Assembly: GCF_000176035.2 (NCBI RefSeq)
Contig: NC_015675.1
Span: 6,018,001-6,082,000, forward strand
Origin: Mesorhizobium opportunistum WSM2075
Lineage (GTDB): Bacteria; Pseudomonadota; Alphaproteobacteria; Rhizobiales; Rhizobiaceae
Direction: 5' to 3'
DNA length: 64,000 bases
Position numbers and translations under genes: made by a program. Of this stretch, positions 8,960 to 17,459 are shown one piece after another; within the stretch, counting starts at the first letter, position 1, and every line of letters starts with the position of its first letter. The notes under the pieces were generated by a model. The model did not search any database and was not told the DNA's origin. It saw nothing but the letters and a program-made list of their open reading frames with translations.

Positions 8960-9817
8960 ATGGATTTCCTGATCACCACCCTCCTCAACGCGCTGACGCT
9001 GATCAGCATCCTGATGCTGGTCGGGCTCGGACTAGCGATCAGCTTCGGCCTGATGAATGTGACCAATCTGGCACATGGCGAGTTCGTCACCGTCGGAGCC
9101 TTCGCGGTCTATTTCGTCCAGAGCGTCGGCGGTTCCTTCTGGCTGGGGCTCGCCGCCGCGCCCGTTGCCGGCGCGGTGGTCGGCTGCATCCTGGAATTCG
9201 CCATCATCCGCCATCTCTATTCGCGGCCGGTCTCGACCGTGCTTGCCACCTGGGGCGTCAGCCTGATCCTGCAACAAGGCCTGGAACTGACCTTCGGTCT
9301 CGGCGCCAAGCCGGTGACGCCACCGATCGAGGGCACGCTCGACCTGTTCTTCACCGTCTATCCGGCCTACCGGCTGATCCTCATCGCCATCGCCATGCTG
9401 ACCTTGCTCGGTGTCGTGCTGCTGATTGGCCGAACATCGTTCGGGCTCGACATCCGCACCGTCATCCAGAACCGGGAGATGGCCGAGGGCGTCGGCATCA
9501 ACACGCGGCGCACCTACGCCATCGCCTTTACCTTCGGCGCGGCCATCGCCGGGCTCGCCGGCGGATTGGTCGCACCGCTGGCGATCGTGCTGCCGCAGAT
9601 GGGGGTGAACTATCTCGCCAACGCGTTCTTTGTGGTCATCGTTGGCGGCGTCGGCTCGATCGGCGGGCTCGTCGCCGGCAGCGTCTTCGTCGGCGGGCTG
9701 ACCAGCATCCTCAACTACCAGATCTCGCCATCCCTGGCGCAGGCGATTGTGCTGCTAGCGGCCATCGTCGCCGTGCGGCTGCGGCCCAACGGCCTGTTCA
9801 ACGGAGCCTCGCGATGA
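8960..9817 (+). CDS. Branched-chain amino acid/amide-type ABC transporter permease (LivH-like)
   Basis: 285 residues, hydrophobic throughout with about eight membrane segments. The family hallmarks GLAISFGLMNVTNLAHGEF near the N-terminus and the ADG…GVGSIGG loop segment near residue 230 (VVIVGGVGSIGGLVAG) are present. It pairs with the next gene, LivM-like, as the two inner-membrane subunits of a HAAT importer. ATG 8960 follows the deacetylase stop by four bases; the end overlaps the livM-like start by four bases (ATGA). The upstream extension of the frame lies inside the deacetylase gene and is rejected. Confidence 0.88.
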   Translation: MDFLITTLLNALTLISILMLVGLGLAISFGLMNVTNLAHGEFVTVGAFAVYFVQSVGGSFWLGLAAAPVAGAVVGCILEFAIIRHLYSRPVSTVLATWGVSLILQQGLELTFGLGAKPVTPPIEGTLDLFFTVYPAYRLILIAIAMLTLLGVVLLIGRTSFGLDIRTVIQNREMAEGVGINTRRTYAIAFTFGAAIAGLAGGLVAPLAIVLPQMGVNYLANAFFVVIVGGVGSIGGLVAGSVFVGGLTSILNYQISPSLAQAIVLLAAIVAVRLRPNGLFNGASR

Positions 9818-10800
9818 TCGCCCGCGATCGCAACTGGCTGCTGATCTTCGCCGTCTGTGTGGTGCTCGCGGTTCTCTATCCGCTCTTCGCCGACGGCTAT
9901 CAGCTGACGGTGATCCGCGACGCGCTGATCTTTGGTCTGTTCGCGGCGAGCCTCGACTTCTTCTGGGGCCGTACCGGCATCTTGTGCTTTGGCCACGCCG
10001 CCTTCTTCGGCATCGGCGGCTACATCATGGCGCTGATCACGCTCGACGACGCCATCGCCTTCGGCAGCCTGCTCGGCATCATAGGCGCGGTGGCAGGGGC
10101 AGCCTTCGTCGCCGCCATCATCGGCTACTTCCTGTTCTTCGGCGGCATCCGCGGCAGCTACTTCACCATCGTCACGCTGGCGATGGGCGTCATCTGTCAG
10201 CAAGCCGCCGTGTCCTGGAGTTCGGTCACCGGCGGCGACAGCGGCCTGATCGGCATCCCGCCGATCGAATTCGATGTTAGCGGGATGCATCTCGATCTCA
10301 GCCAGGACCTGCCCTCTTATGTCTTCGTTTCGGCCATCGTCGCGGTGGTGGTGCTGGCGCTGTGGTCGATCAGCCGCGGCCGCTGGGGCACGATACTGAC
10401 TGCTATCCAGGACAATGAAGTCCGGGCGGCAGCGCTCGGCCACAACGCACCGCTGCGGCTGCTCGTCACCTTCGTCCTGTCCGCCGCAATCGCCGGCCTT
10501 GCCGGTGCGCTCTATGTCTGCATGGCTGGGCTGGTGGCGCCCGATCTTTCCGGCTTGCTGCTGTCGACCGAAGTCATCGTCTGGGTGGCGGTCGGCGGGC
10601 GTGGCACGCTGCTTGGCCCGGTGCTGGGCGCGATCTTCATCCAGCGTGCGCAGCAGACGATCTCCAGCTTCAACCCGAGCCTGTGGCCGCTGCTGCTCGG
10701 CTGCGTCTTCGTCGTCATCGTCTTCCTGCTGCCGGACGGCATCCTGTCGATCTACGCCCGACTGAAGAGCCTCTTCAAAGGCCGGAGGCGCGTGCAATGA
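9814..10800 (+). CDS. Branched-chain amino acid/amide-type ABC transporter permease (LivM-like)
   Basis: 328 residues, polytopic membrane protein. The LivM signature FFWGRTGILCFGHAAFFGIGGY near residues 48-70 and the C-terminal VAVGGRGTLLGPVLGA loop that contacts the ATPase are visible. It is coupled on both sides: four-base overlap with the LivH-like gene and with the LivG-like gene. With them it forms the membrane channel of an importer for an amino acid, amide or related small solute; the ligand is unknown. Confidence 0.9.
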   Translation: MIARDRNWLLIFAVCVVLAVLYPLFADGYQLTVIRDALIFGLFAASLDFFWGRTGILCFGHAAFFGIGGYIMALITLDDAIAFGSLLGIIGAVAGAAFVAAIIGYFLFFGGIRGSYFTIVTLAMGVICQQAAVSWSSVTGGDSGLIGIPPIEFDVSGMHLDLSQDLPSYVFVSAIVAVVVLALWSISRGRWGTILTAIQDNEVRAAALGHNAPLRLLVTFVLSAAIAGLAGALYVCMAGLVAPDLSGLLLSTEVIVWVAVGGRGTLLGPVLGAIFIQRAQQTISSFNPSLWPLLLGCVFVVIVFLLPDGILSIYARLKSLFKGRRRVQ

Positions 10801-11501
10801 GCGACGTCCTGCTCCAGGCCGAGAATGTCGGCATCCGCTTCGGCGGCCTGCAGGCACTCGAAGGGTTGAACCTCACCGTACGCGACAAGGAACTATGCTG
10901 TATCATCGGCCCGAACGGCGCCGGCAAGAGCACCTTCCTCAACGTGCTGACCGGCACGCTTCGGCCGACCAGCGGCAGCGTGCGATTCCTCGGTCACGAC
11001 ATTGCCGGCCTGCCGCTGCACCGCATCGCCCGGCTCGGCATCGCCCGCAAGTTTCAGATCCCGTCGGTCTTTCCGGGCCTGTCGGTGGAGGACAATCTGA
11101 AAGTTGCGCGGTGGGGTGCGCCGTCACCGGTTCGGCCTGTGAGCGAGTTGCTGGAGCTGGTCGCGCTCGGCAACCGTGCCGCGACGCTGGCCGGCGAACT
11201 CGCGCATGGCCAGAAGCAATGGCTGGAGATCGGCATGGCGCTGGCGATCGAGCCAAGGTTGCTGCTGCTCGACGAACCGACCGCCGGCATGACACCGCAG
11301 GAAACATTGGCAACCGCAGAGATGCTGCTGCGGCTGAAGGGCGAATTCTCGATCGTCGCCGTCGAACACGACATCCGCTTCGTGCGGGCGCTGAACTGCG
11401 AGACGCTGGTGCTGCATCAAGGGCGTCGGCTGCGCAGCGGTCCTTTCCACGACATCGAGACCGACGAAATGGTCCGCGACGTCTATCTGGGGAGGCGCTG
11501 A
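10797..11501 (+). CDS. HAAT-type ABC transporter ATP-binding protein (LivG-like)
   Basis: 234 residues from the ATG that overlaps the LivM-like stop. Walker A is GPNGAGKST, the Q-loop/insert region RKFQIPSVFPGLSVEDNL, the signature is a divergent LAHGQKQWLEIGMAL in place of LSGGQ, Walker B is LLLLDEPTAGM and the switch histidine lies in VEHD. The AHGQK…GMTPQET pattern is closer to the urea-type UrtD subgroup than to E. coli LivG, which hints at an amide/urea-like ligand, in agreement with the binding protein. It drives import together with the LivF-like subunit encoded two bases downstream. Confidence 0.9.
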   Translation: MSDVLLQAENVGIRFGGLQALEGLNLTVRDKELCCIIGPNGAGKSTFLNVLTGTLRPTSGSVRFLGHDIAGLPLHRIARLGIARKFQIPSVFPGLSVEDNLKVARWGAPSPVRPVSELLELVALGNRAATLAGELAHGQKQWLEIGMALAIEPRLLLLDEPTAGMTPQETLATAEMLLRLKGEFSIVAVEHDIRFVRALNCETLVLHQGRRLRSGPFHDIETDEMVRDVYLGRR

Positions 11502-11503
11502 CC

Positions 11504-12205
11504 ATGCTGCGGACACTTGCCGTGTCGGCCGGCTATGGCCTGCTTCCGGTGCTGAACGGCATCGATATCAGCGTCTCGCCTGGCGAAGTTGTCGGCCTGC
11601 TCGGCCGCAACGGTGCCGGCAAGACGACGCTGCTGCGCGTCATCGCCGGCGGCCTGAAGGCGAGCGGCGGCGCCGTGGTGCTCGGCGACCAGGATCTCAC
11701 CAGCGCGCCGGCCTTCCGCCGGGCGCGGGCAGGCATCGCCCATGTGCCGCAAGGGCGCGGCATCTTCAACCAGCTGACCGTGCGGCAAAACCTGGAGGTC
11801 GGCACACGCGCCGCCAGGGATCGCGGCGACGGCGGCATTCCCGACGACATCTTCGGCTATTTCCCGATCCTGCGTGAGCGTGAAACACAAGTCGCCGGCA
11901 CACTCTCGGGCGGACAGCAGCAGATGCTGGCGATCGGCCGCGCTTTGTGCGGCCTGCCCTCGGTTCTGCTGCTCGACGAACCTTCGGAAGGCATACAGCC
12001 GAACATCGTACAAGCCATCGCCGAGCTGGTGCCGCGCATCGCGCGCGAACGCGGCATCGCGATCGTGCTGGTCGAGCAGAATCTCGATCTCGTTCTGAAG
12101 GCGGCGGATCGCTGCCTGGTGATGGAAAAGGGCAGGATCGTGCACGAGGGCACGCCGCAAGCGTTCGCCGACGAGACCCTGTTGAAGGATTTGTTGGCCC
12201 TGTAA
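11504..12205 (+). CDS. HAAT-type ABC transporter ATP-binding protein (LivF-like)
   Basis: 233 residues from ATG 11504. Walker A GRNGAGKTT, characteristic HVPQGRGIFNQLTVRQNL, signature LSGGQQQMLAIGRAL, Walker B LLLDEPSEGI and switch VEQN are all intact; the PQGR…LTV(R/E)NL block is diagnostic of LivF/UrtE proteins. It is the second ATPase of the importer, at the end of the closely packed permease/ATPase run. Its last six codons are duplicated imperfectly just downstream. Confidence 0.9.
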   Translation: MLRTLAVSAGYGLLPVLNGIDISVSPGEVVGLLGRNGAGKTTLLRVIAGGLKASGGAVVLGDQDLTSAPAFRRARAGIAHVPQGRGIFNQLTVRQNLEVGTRAARDRGDGGIPDDIFGYFPILRERETQVAGTLSGGQQQMLAIGRALCGLPSVLLLDEPSEGIQPNIVQAIAELVPRIARERGIAIVLVEQNLDLVLKAADRCLVMEKGRIVHEGTPQAFADETLLKDLLAL

Positions 12206-12268
12206 AGGCGCGCCTGATGCGCGCCCGGGATTTGTTGGCTTTGCAAGGCGTGCATGGGGCGCGCCTGG
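12187..12268 (+). repeat. Imperfect 41-bp tandem duplication at the 3' end of the livF-like gene
   Basis: Two units of 41 bases (12187-12227 and 12228-12268) both start GGATTTGTTGGC and end in GCGCGCC-rich sequence. The first unit contains the stop codon of the livF-like gene; in the second the equivalent TAA has become CAA. It can also fold, because GGCGCGCC and GCGCGCC occur in both units, and may influence expression of the binding-protein gene that follows. Confidence 0.6.
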
Positions 12269-12287
12269 ACTGGAAGGGAACATAACA

Positions 12288-13457
12288 ATGATAAGCAGAA
12301 GAACGATCCTGAAATCCGGCGGGGCTGCCGCCGCGTTCGCCATGGTCGGCGCGCCGTCGATCCTGCGCGCCGCCGACACCGTCAAGGTCGGCCTGTCGAT
12401 CCCGATCACCGGACTGCAGGCGATCCTCGGCGAGACGCTGCTCAATTGCTACAAGCTCGCCGCGGCCGAGCTCAACGCCGCCAACGGCATTGGCGGCCGT
12501 CAGGTCGAGTTGTTCGTCGAGGACAACCAGACCACGACCAAGGGCTCGATCGACAAGGCGCGCAAGCTCATCAACGAAGACAAGGTCGACGTGATCATGG
12601 GCACGATCATTTCGCCAGAGCGAAGCGCTACGCTGTCGGTGACCTCGAAGGCCAAGAAGCTGTTCTTCTATCCGACCAATTTCGAAGGCGGCGAATGCAA
12701 CCGCTACTTCGTCGCCACCGGCCCGATCCCGATGCAGCAGGTCGACCCGATGATGCCGTGGGTGGCCGAGAACCTCGGCAAGACCATCTACGTCATGGCC
12801 TCCGACTATGCCTGGCCACAGAAGATGACCGAGGCGATCACGGCAGCCTATGAGAAGGCCGGCGGCAAGATCATCGGCGCCGACTATTATCCGTTCGGCA
12901 CAACGGATTTCGGCCCTGCATTCCAGAAGATCAAGTCGCTGAAACCCGATGTCGTGTGGTCGATGGTGGTCGGTAATGACGCGGTCACCCAGCTCAAGCA
13001 GTATCGCTCTTTCGACATCAAGCAGCCGCTGATCGCGCCACTCGACGAGGTCTTCAACAAGGACGCGCTGCCGCCCGGCGTGGCGGCCGGCACCTATGCA
13101 CCGCAGCCTTACTGGATGGCACTCGACAATCCGGTCAACAAGAAGTTCATCGCGAGCTTCCGCGAAAAGTTCGGCCAGGAGAAGATGGTCAACGGCATCG
13201 GCGAAGCCGGCTACAACGGCCTGCATCTCTACGCGCTGGCCGCCGAGAAGGCCGGGTCGCTGAAGGACGACGATGTGCTCAAGGCGTTGCCGACGATCGA
13301 GTTCGACGCGCCGCAAGGCAAGATCCGCGTCGATGCCAGCAACAACCACACGCTCTGCCATTCCTATGTCGGCAAGGCGGCGGCCGACGGCATCAGCTAC
13401 GAGATCGCCAAGGATTTCGGGACGATCGCGCCGGTCACGCCTTACTGCAAGCTGTAG
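12288..13457 (+). CDS. Periplasmic substrate-binding protein of the HAAT importer (amide/urea-type)
   Basis: 389 residues with a twin-arginine-like signal (MISRRTILKSGGAAAAFAMV… cut near ILRAAD). The mature protein has the type I periplasmic fold (…VKVGLSIPITGLQA…, …ANGIGGRQVELFVEDNQ…, …GTIISPERSATL…), and sequence such as YPTNFEGGECN is shared with the urea/short-chain amide binders UrtA, FmdD and AmiC rather than LivJ/K. It lies 82 bases after the ATPase gene, oddly last in its operon. The ligand may be an acetylated amine or amide, given the deacetylase gene upstream; that link is inference. Confidence 0.88.
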   Translation: MISRRTILKSGGAAAAFAMVGAPSILRAADTVKVGLSIPITGLQAILGETLLNCYKLAAAELNAANGIGGRQVELFVEDNQTTTKGSIDKARKLINEDKVDVIMGTIISPERSATLSVTSKAKKLFFYPTNFEGGECNRYFVATGPIPMQQVDPMMPWVAENLGKTIYVMASDYAWPQKMTEAITAAYEKAGGKIIGADYYPFGTTDFGPAFQKIKSLKPDVVWSMVVGNDAVTQLKQYRSFDIKQPLIAPLDEVFNKDALPPGVAAGTYAPQPYWMALDNPVNKKFIASFREKFGQEKMVNGIGEAGYNGLHLYALAAEKAGSLKDDDVLKALPTIEFDAPQGKIRVDASNNHTLCHSYVGKAAADGISYEIAKDFGTIAPVTPYCKL

Positions 13458-13485
13458 GGGCTTCGGCGACGGCTCCAGGCAATCC

Positions 13486-13508
13486 TGACGGCGGCTTTGC
13501 CGCCGTCA
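13486..13508. terminator. Bidirectional hairpin between convergent genes
   Basis: A perfect 9-bp stem TGACGGCGG / CCGCCGTCA closes a CTTTG loop, lying between the stop of the binding-protein gene and the stop of the TPP-enzyme gene; the right arm includes the latter's stop codon. Position and symmetry fit a shared terminator. Confidence 0.6.
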
Positions 13509-15152
13509 ACTCGCTTGCGGCGCCGGCAGCCGCTCGCGCAGTTCGTCGACGAGTACCCTGGTGTTTTCGGAATAGTCGATGGGCACGACGACGAGATGCA
13601 CGCCGCCGCCGGTGAAGGCCTGCTCCAGCGCCGGCTGCAAGTCGGCGATCTCGCCAACCCTGGTCCCCCTGGCGCCATAGGCCTCGGCGTATTTGACGAA
13701 GTCGGGGTTGCCGAAGGTCATGCCGAAATCCGGAAATTCGTCGACCGCCTGCTTCCAGCGGATCATGCCATAGGCGTGGTCTTCAAGCAGCAGGACCACG
13801 AGGTTGAGCTTGAGCCTGACGGCGGTCTCCAGTTCCTGGCTGTTCATCATGAAGCCGCCGTCGCCGCAGATGGCCATGACACGGCGCCTGGGATAGAGCA
13901 GTGCCGCCATCATCGCCGACGGCAGGCCGGCACCCATGGTGGCGAGCGCGTTGTCGAGCAGCAGCGTGTTTGCCATGCGCGTGCGGTAGTTGCGCGCGAA
14001 CCAGATCTTGTACATGCCGTTGTCGAGGGCGAGGATCCCGTCCGCCGGCATGACGGCGCGGACATCGTGCACGATGCGCTGCGGCGTGAAGCGGTCTTCG
14101 GTGGCGCGCGCCGCGATCCGGCTCAAAATGCCTTCGCGCAGCGGCAACAGGGCCTGCGCATTGGGGATCTTGCCCTCGATGCGATCGGCCAGCAGCGCCA
14201 GCGAAGGGCCAAGGTCGCCGACGATCTCGGCTTGCGGGAAATAGACCTGCTCGACGTCGGCGGTTTGATAGCCGACATGAATGACCTTCGGTCCCCTGGC
14301 GCCCATGATGAAAGGCGGCTTCTCGACCGTGTCGTGGCCGATGGTGATGATCAGATCGGCCTGCTCGATGGCCTCGTGCACATAGTCACGCTCGGAAAGG
14401 GCTGCCGTTCCCATGTAGAGCTCGGTGCCGCCGGGCACGGTGCCCTTGCCCATCTGCGTGGTGAAATAGGGAATTTGGGTGCGCAGCACGAACTGGGCGA
14501 CATCGGGCGTCACGCGCGGCCGCGACGCCGCCGCGCCGAACATCAGCAGCGGACGCTTGGCCTCCATGATCATGCGGGCGGCACGATCGAGCGCACCGGC
14601 GCTGGCCAGCGGCAATTCGACCGGATGCGTCGGCACGAGTGCCACCGGTTCGCACTCCGCAGCGGCAATGTCTTCCGGCAGTTCCAGATGCACGGGGCCG
14701 GGACGCTCTTCCTGGGCGACACGGAAGGCTTCGCGCACCAGCGAGGGGATCATCTTCGGCGACACGATCTGGCGCGACAGCTTGGTCAGCGGCTTCATCG
14801 CCGCGACGATGTCGACAATCTGGAAACGCGCCTGCCGGGATGACAGGATGCCCTTCTGGCCGGTGATCATGATCATCGGCATCGCACCGAGCAGCGCATA
14901 GGCCGAGCCGGTCGTCAGGTTGAGCGCGCCGGGACCAAGCGTGGTGATGCACACGCCTGCCTTGCCGGTGAGCCTGCCATAGGTGGCGGCCATGAAGGCG
15001 GCCGCCTGCTCGTGGCGGGTCAGGATCAGCTGGATCGACGAGCGGCGGATCGATTCGACGATGTCGAGATTTTCCTCGCCGGGAATGCCGAAGATCCGGT
15101 CGACCCCTTCATTTTCGAGGGCTGCCACGAACAGATCCGAACCTTTGGTCAA
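13506..15152 (-). CDS. Acetolactate synthase-like thiamine-diphosphate enzyme
   Basis: 548 residues from a TTG at 15152, which has GGGAG five bases ahead and gives the usual family N-terminus (M/L)TKGSDLFVAALENEGV; the longer frame starting at 15218 has a non-homologous leader. N-terminal Pyr domain contains the catalytic glutamate in LTRHEQAAAFMA and TTLGPGALNL; the C-terminal PP domain contains GDGGFMMNSQELETA. The second half of the ThDP motif reads LLEDHAYGM, with ED where anabolic enzymes have NN and catabolic ones usually ND. No regulatory small subunit is adjacent, so a catabolic or related carboligase/decarboxylase role is more likely than isoleucine-valine biosynthesis. Substrate unknown. 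Confidence 0.85.
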   Translation of the reverse strand: MTKGSDLFVAALENEGVDRIFGIPGEENLDIVESIRRSSIQLILTRHEQAAAFMAATYGRLTGKAGVCITTLGPGALNLTTGSAYALLGAMPMIMITGQKGILSSRQARFQIVDIVAAMKPLTKLSRQIVSPKMIPSLVREAFRVAQEERPGPVHLELPEDIAAAECEPVALVPTHPVELPLASAGALDRAARMIMEAKRPLLMFGAAASRPRVTPDVAQFVLRTQIPYFTTQMGKGTVPGGTELYMGTAALSERDYVHEAIEQADLIITIGHDTVEKPPFIMGARGPKVIHVGYQTADVEQVYFPQAEIVGDLGPSLALLADRIEGKIPNAQALLPLREGILSRIAARATEDRFTPQRIVHDVRAVMPADGILALDNGMYKIWFARNYRTRMANTLLLDNALATMGAGLPSAMMAALLYPRRRVMAICGDGGFMMNSQELETAVRLKLNLVVLLLEDHAYGMIRWKQAVDEFPDFGMTFGNPDFVKYAEAYGARGTRVGEIADLQPALEQAFTGGGVHLVVVPIDYSENTRVLVDELRERLPAPQAS

Positions 15153-15267
15153 CTGTCTCTCCCACGATGCGCAAATTCCACCAGCCACCTTCATATGGCA
15201 GGGAAAGCGGCGCCGCAAAGGCCGGAAGTGCGCATTGGTTCACGGAAGAGCTAACCGCGACGGGCGA

Positions 15268-16170
15268 TCACGCCATCAATTTCGGCAAGGCGGTCGCCAG
15301 CGCGTCGACGGCCAGTCGCACTTTGAGCGGCAGATGCGGCGTCTGCAGCCAAAGGGCATGGCAGTCGTAGAGATGGCGCGGCTGGTCCGGCAACAGCACC
15401 GCCAGCGCGCCTGCCCGAATGCGCTCGCGAACCAGCCACCAAGGCAGCCAGGCAATCCCCATGCCAACGACCGCGGCATCGGCGATGGCGTCTAGGTCGT
15501 CGAGCCGCAATCGGCCGGTTGGCAAGATCTCCTGAAGGGGCTGCCCTTCACGCGCAAACAGCCACGGCTGAACGACCTGGCCGAGCCGGCGATAGACAAT
15601 CGACTGATGATCGGCGAGGTCCTCGATCCGCCGTGGTTCGCCATGAATTCCGAGATAGGAGGGCGCCGCGCAGACGACCATGCCTTGGCGTGCGACGCGG
15701 CGCGCGATCACGCCGGCCTTGTCGTCCAATTCGCCGGTTCGGATGGCAAGGTCGTAGCCGTCCTCGGCTAGGTCGGCGAAGCGGTCGCTTAGCGACAGAT
15801 CGAGTTCCAGCATCGGATATTGCCGCGCCATTTGCAGCAGCACGGGCGTCACGCAGTGACGACCGAAATGCGCCGGCATGGTGACGCGCAGTTTTCCGCG
15901 TGGTTCCGAGAGCTGGTCGGCGGCGAGCGCATCGGCGGCTTCGGCCTCCGCCAGCACTACCCGGCAGCGTTCATAGTAGGCGCGGCCGAAATCGGTCAGG
16001 CTCTGGCGGCGCGTGGTGCGGTTGATGAGGCGCACGCCGAGGCGCTCCTCGAGAAAGCGGACGTGCTTGCCGACCATCGGTCCGGACAGATCGAGCGCGA
16101 CCGCCGCAGCCGCGAACGAGCCGAGGTCGACTGCCCTGATGAACACAGCCATGCTCTCGAGCCGATCCAT
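15268..16170 (-). CDS. LysR-family transcriptional regulator
   Basis: 300 residues with an N-terminal winged helix-turn-helix (MDRLESMAVFIRAVDLGSFA…, recognition helix near residues 28-45) and a type 2 periplasmic-binding effector domain (…GKLRVTMPAHFGRHCV…). The RTTRRQSLTDFGRAYYERCR segment is typical of the DsdC/AaeR-like solo LysR group. It is transcribed divergently from the oxidoreductase gene at 16273 across 102 bases, and so probably regulates that gene. No ligand can be assigned. Confidence 0.9.
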   Translation of the reverse strand: MDRLESMAVFIRAVDLGSFAAAAVALDLSGPMVGKHVRFLEERLGVRLINRTTRRQSLTDFGRAYYERCRVVLAEAEAADALAADQLSEPRGKLRVTMPAHFGRHCVTPVLLQMARQYPMLELDLSLSDRFADLAEDGYDLAIRTGELDDKAGVIARRVARQGMVVCAAPSYLGIHGEPRRIEDLADHQSIVYRRLGQVVQPWLFAREGQPLQEILPTGRLRLDDLDAIADAAVVGMGIAWLPWWLVRERIRAGALAVLLPDQPRHLYDCHALWLQTPHLPLKVRLAVDALATALPKLMA

Positions 16171-16272
16171 ATTCGGAACTCCTGGTTTCTACTGCTTTAT
16201 CCGTACCGCCATTTATCCGCGATATCGTACCCTGCATAGCTCATTCGGTTCAAATGATTTGGAGTATCCTGA
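16171..16272. promoter_or_regulatory. Divergent LysR/oxidoreductase control region
   Basis: The 102-base gap is AT-richer than its flanks and contains GATATCGTACC and TATCCGTACC, two similar elements in the same orientation that could be part of a LysR site. No unambiguous -35/-10 pair was found. Confidence 0.3.
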
Positions 16273-17262
16273 ATGGCACGTGTTGTCCGCTTCCACCAGC
16301 ATGGCGGTCCCGAGGTATTGCGCATCGGGGATGTCGACCTCCCCGCTCCGGGTCCGGGCGAGGTGCAGATCCGCGTCAAGGCGCTGGGCCTCAACCGCGC
16401 CGAGGCATTGCTGCGTGCGGGAACCTATATCGAGACGCCGGCCCTGCCCTCCGGACATGGCCTGGAAGCGGCCGGCGTCATCGAGGCGCTGGGCAAAGGC
16501 GTCGCGGATTTCGCAACGGGCGATGCTGTCAGCATCATCCCACCACGATCGATGGTTCGCTGGCCGGCCTATGGCGAACTGGTCACCTATCCCGCCGCGC
16601 TCGTCGTCAAACACCCGCCATCGCTCGACTGGCGAACGGCAGCAGCGCTCTGGATGCAGTATCTCACCGCCTACGGCGCGCTGATCGACATCGCCAGGCT
16701 ACGCGGTGGAGATGTCGTCGTCATCACGGCGGCGTCGAGCAGTGTCGGACTTGCCGCGATCCAGATCGCCAGCAGTGTCGGCGCGACGGCGATCGCGGTG
16801 ACGCGGACATCGGCGAAGAAACAAGCCCTGCTCGACGCCGGAGCGGCTGCCGTCGTGGTCCTGGCCGAGGCAGACCTGGAGGCCCGGCTAAAGGAAATCG
16901 CCGGACCGCCAGGCGTGCGCGTCGTGTTGGATGCGGTCGGCGGCCCGATCTTCGAGCCACTGACAGCGGCCATGTCACCTGGCGGCATTCTCATCGAATA
17001 TGGCGGCCTCAGCCGTGAGCCGACGCCGTTCCCTTTGGCTGCGGTGTTGGGCAAGACGTTGACGCTGCGTGGCTACCTGGTCCACGAGATCACCGGCAAC
17101 CCGGTCAAGCTGGAAGCCGCCAAGGCATTTATCCTTGGAGGCCTGGAGACCGGCACGCTGAGGCCAATTATCGATAGGACCTTTGCCTTCGACCAGATTG
17201 TCGAGGCACATCGCTATCTCGAGTCGAACGAACAGTTCGGCAAGATCGTGGTGACGCTCTGA
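16273..17262 (+). CDS. Medium-chain dehydrogenase/reductase, quinone oxidoreductase type
   Basis: 329 residues. GroES-like N-domain (…GPGEVQIRVKALGLNRAEALLRAG…) followed by a Rossmann domain with VVVITAASSSVGLAAIQIA, the form of the nucleotide-binding loop found in zinc-independent quinone oxidoreductases (QOR/zeta-crystallin). The structural-zinc cysteine lobe of true alcohol dehydrogenases is absent, so an NADPH-dependent enone/quinone reduction is expected. The C-terminal (I/T)FAFDQIVEAHRYLESNEQFGKIVV block is canonical. Probably controlled by the divergent LysR protein. Confidence 0.88.
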   Translation: MARVVRFHQHGGPEVLRIGDVDLPAPGPGEVQIRVKALGLNRAEALLRAGTYIETPALPSGHGLEAAGVIEALGKGVADFATGDAVSIIPPRSMVRWPAYGELVTYPAALVVKHPPSLDWRTAAALWMQYLTAYGALIDIARLRGGDVVVITAASSSVGLAAIQIASSVGATAIAVTRTSAKKQALLDAGAAAVVVLAEADLEARLKEIAGPPGVRVVLDAVGGPIFEPLTAAMSPGGILIEYGGLSREPTPFPLAAVLGKTLTLRGYLVHEITGNPVKLEAAKAFILGGLETGTLRPIIDRTFAFDQIVEAHRYLESNEQFGKIVVTL

Positions 17263-17369
17263 AGGGCCGCAACGGCGAACAAATCATTCTCGCGGCAATA
17301 GCGCCCTTGAAGGCACGGTCCCGCATTCCTAACTGTCCCCTGCGGGCCGGGCCCCTCTGACGATCGTTC

Positions 17370-17399
17370 TTGGCGATTGTGATGTCGGACCGCTATAAC
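17370..17399 (+). promoter_or_regulatory. Putative sigma-70 promoter for the zinc-ribbon gene
   Basis: TTGGCG (17370-17375) and TATAAC (17394-17399) are spaced by 18 bases, about 60 bases before the ATG of the zinc-ribbon gene. The rest of the 197-base gap holds no recognisable gene. Confidence 0.4.
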
Positions 17400-17459
17400 G
17401 GGCCCGTTTCCATACCTTTCGGTCAAGCGGGCTCATTTCCTTTTGGTTTGGAGCCCCAT

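Noticed and set aside
13497..14843. Plus-strand open frame opposite the TPP enzyme gene
   Set aside because: No domain; the minus-strand gene keeps both ThDP motifs and a good ribosome site.
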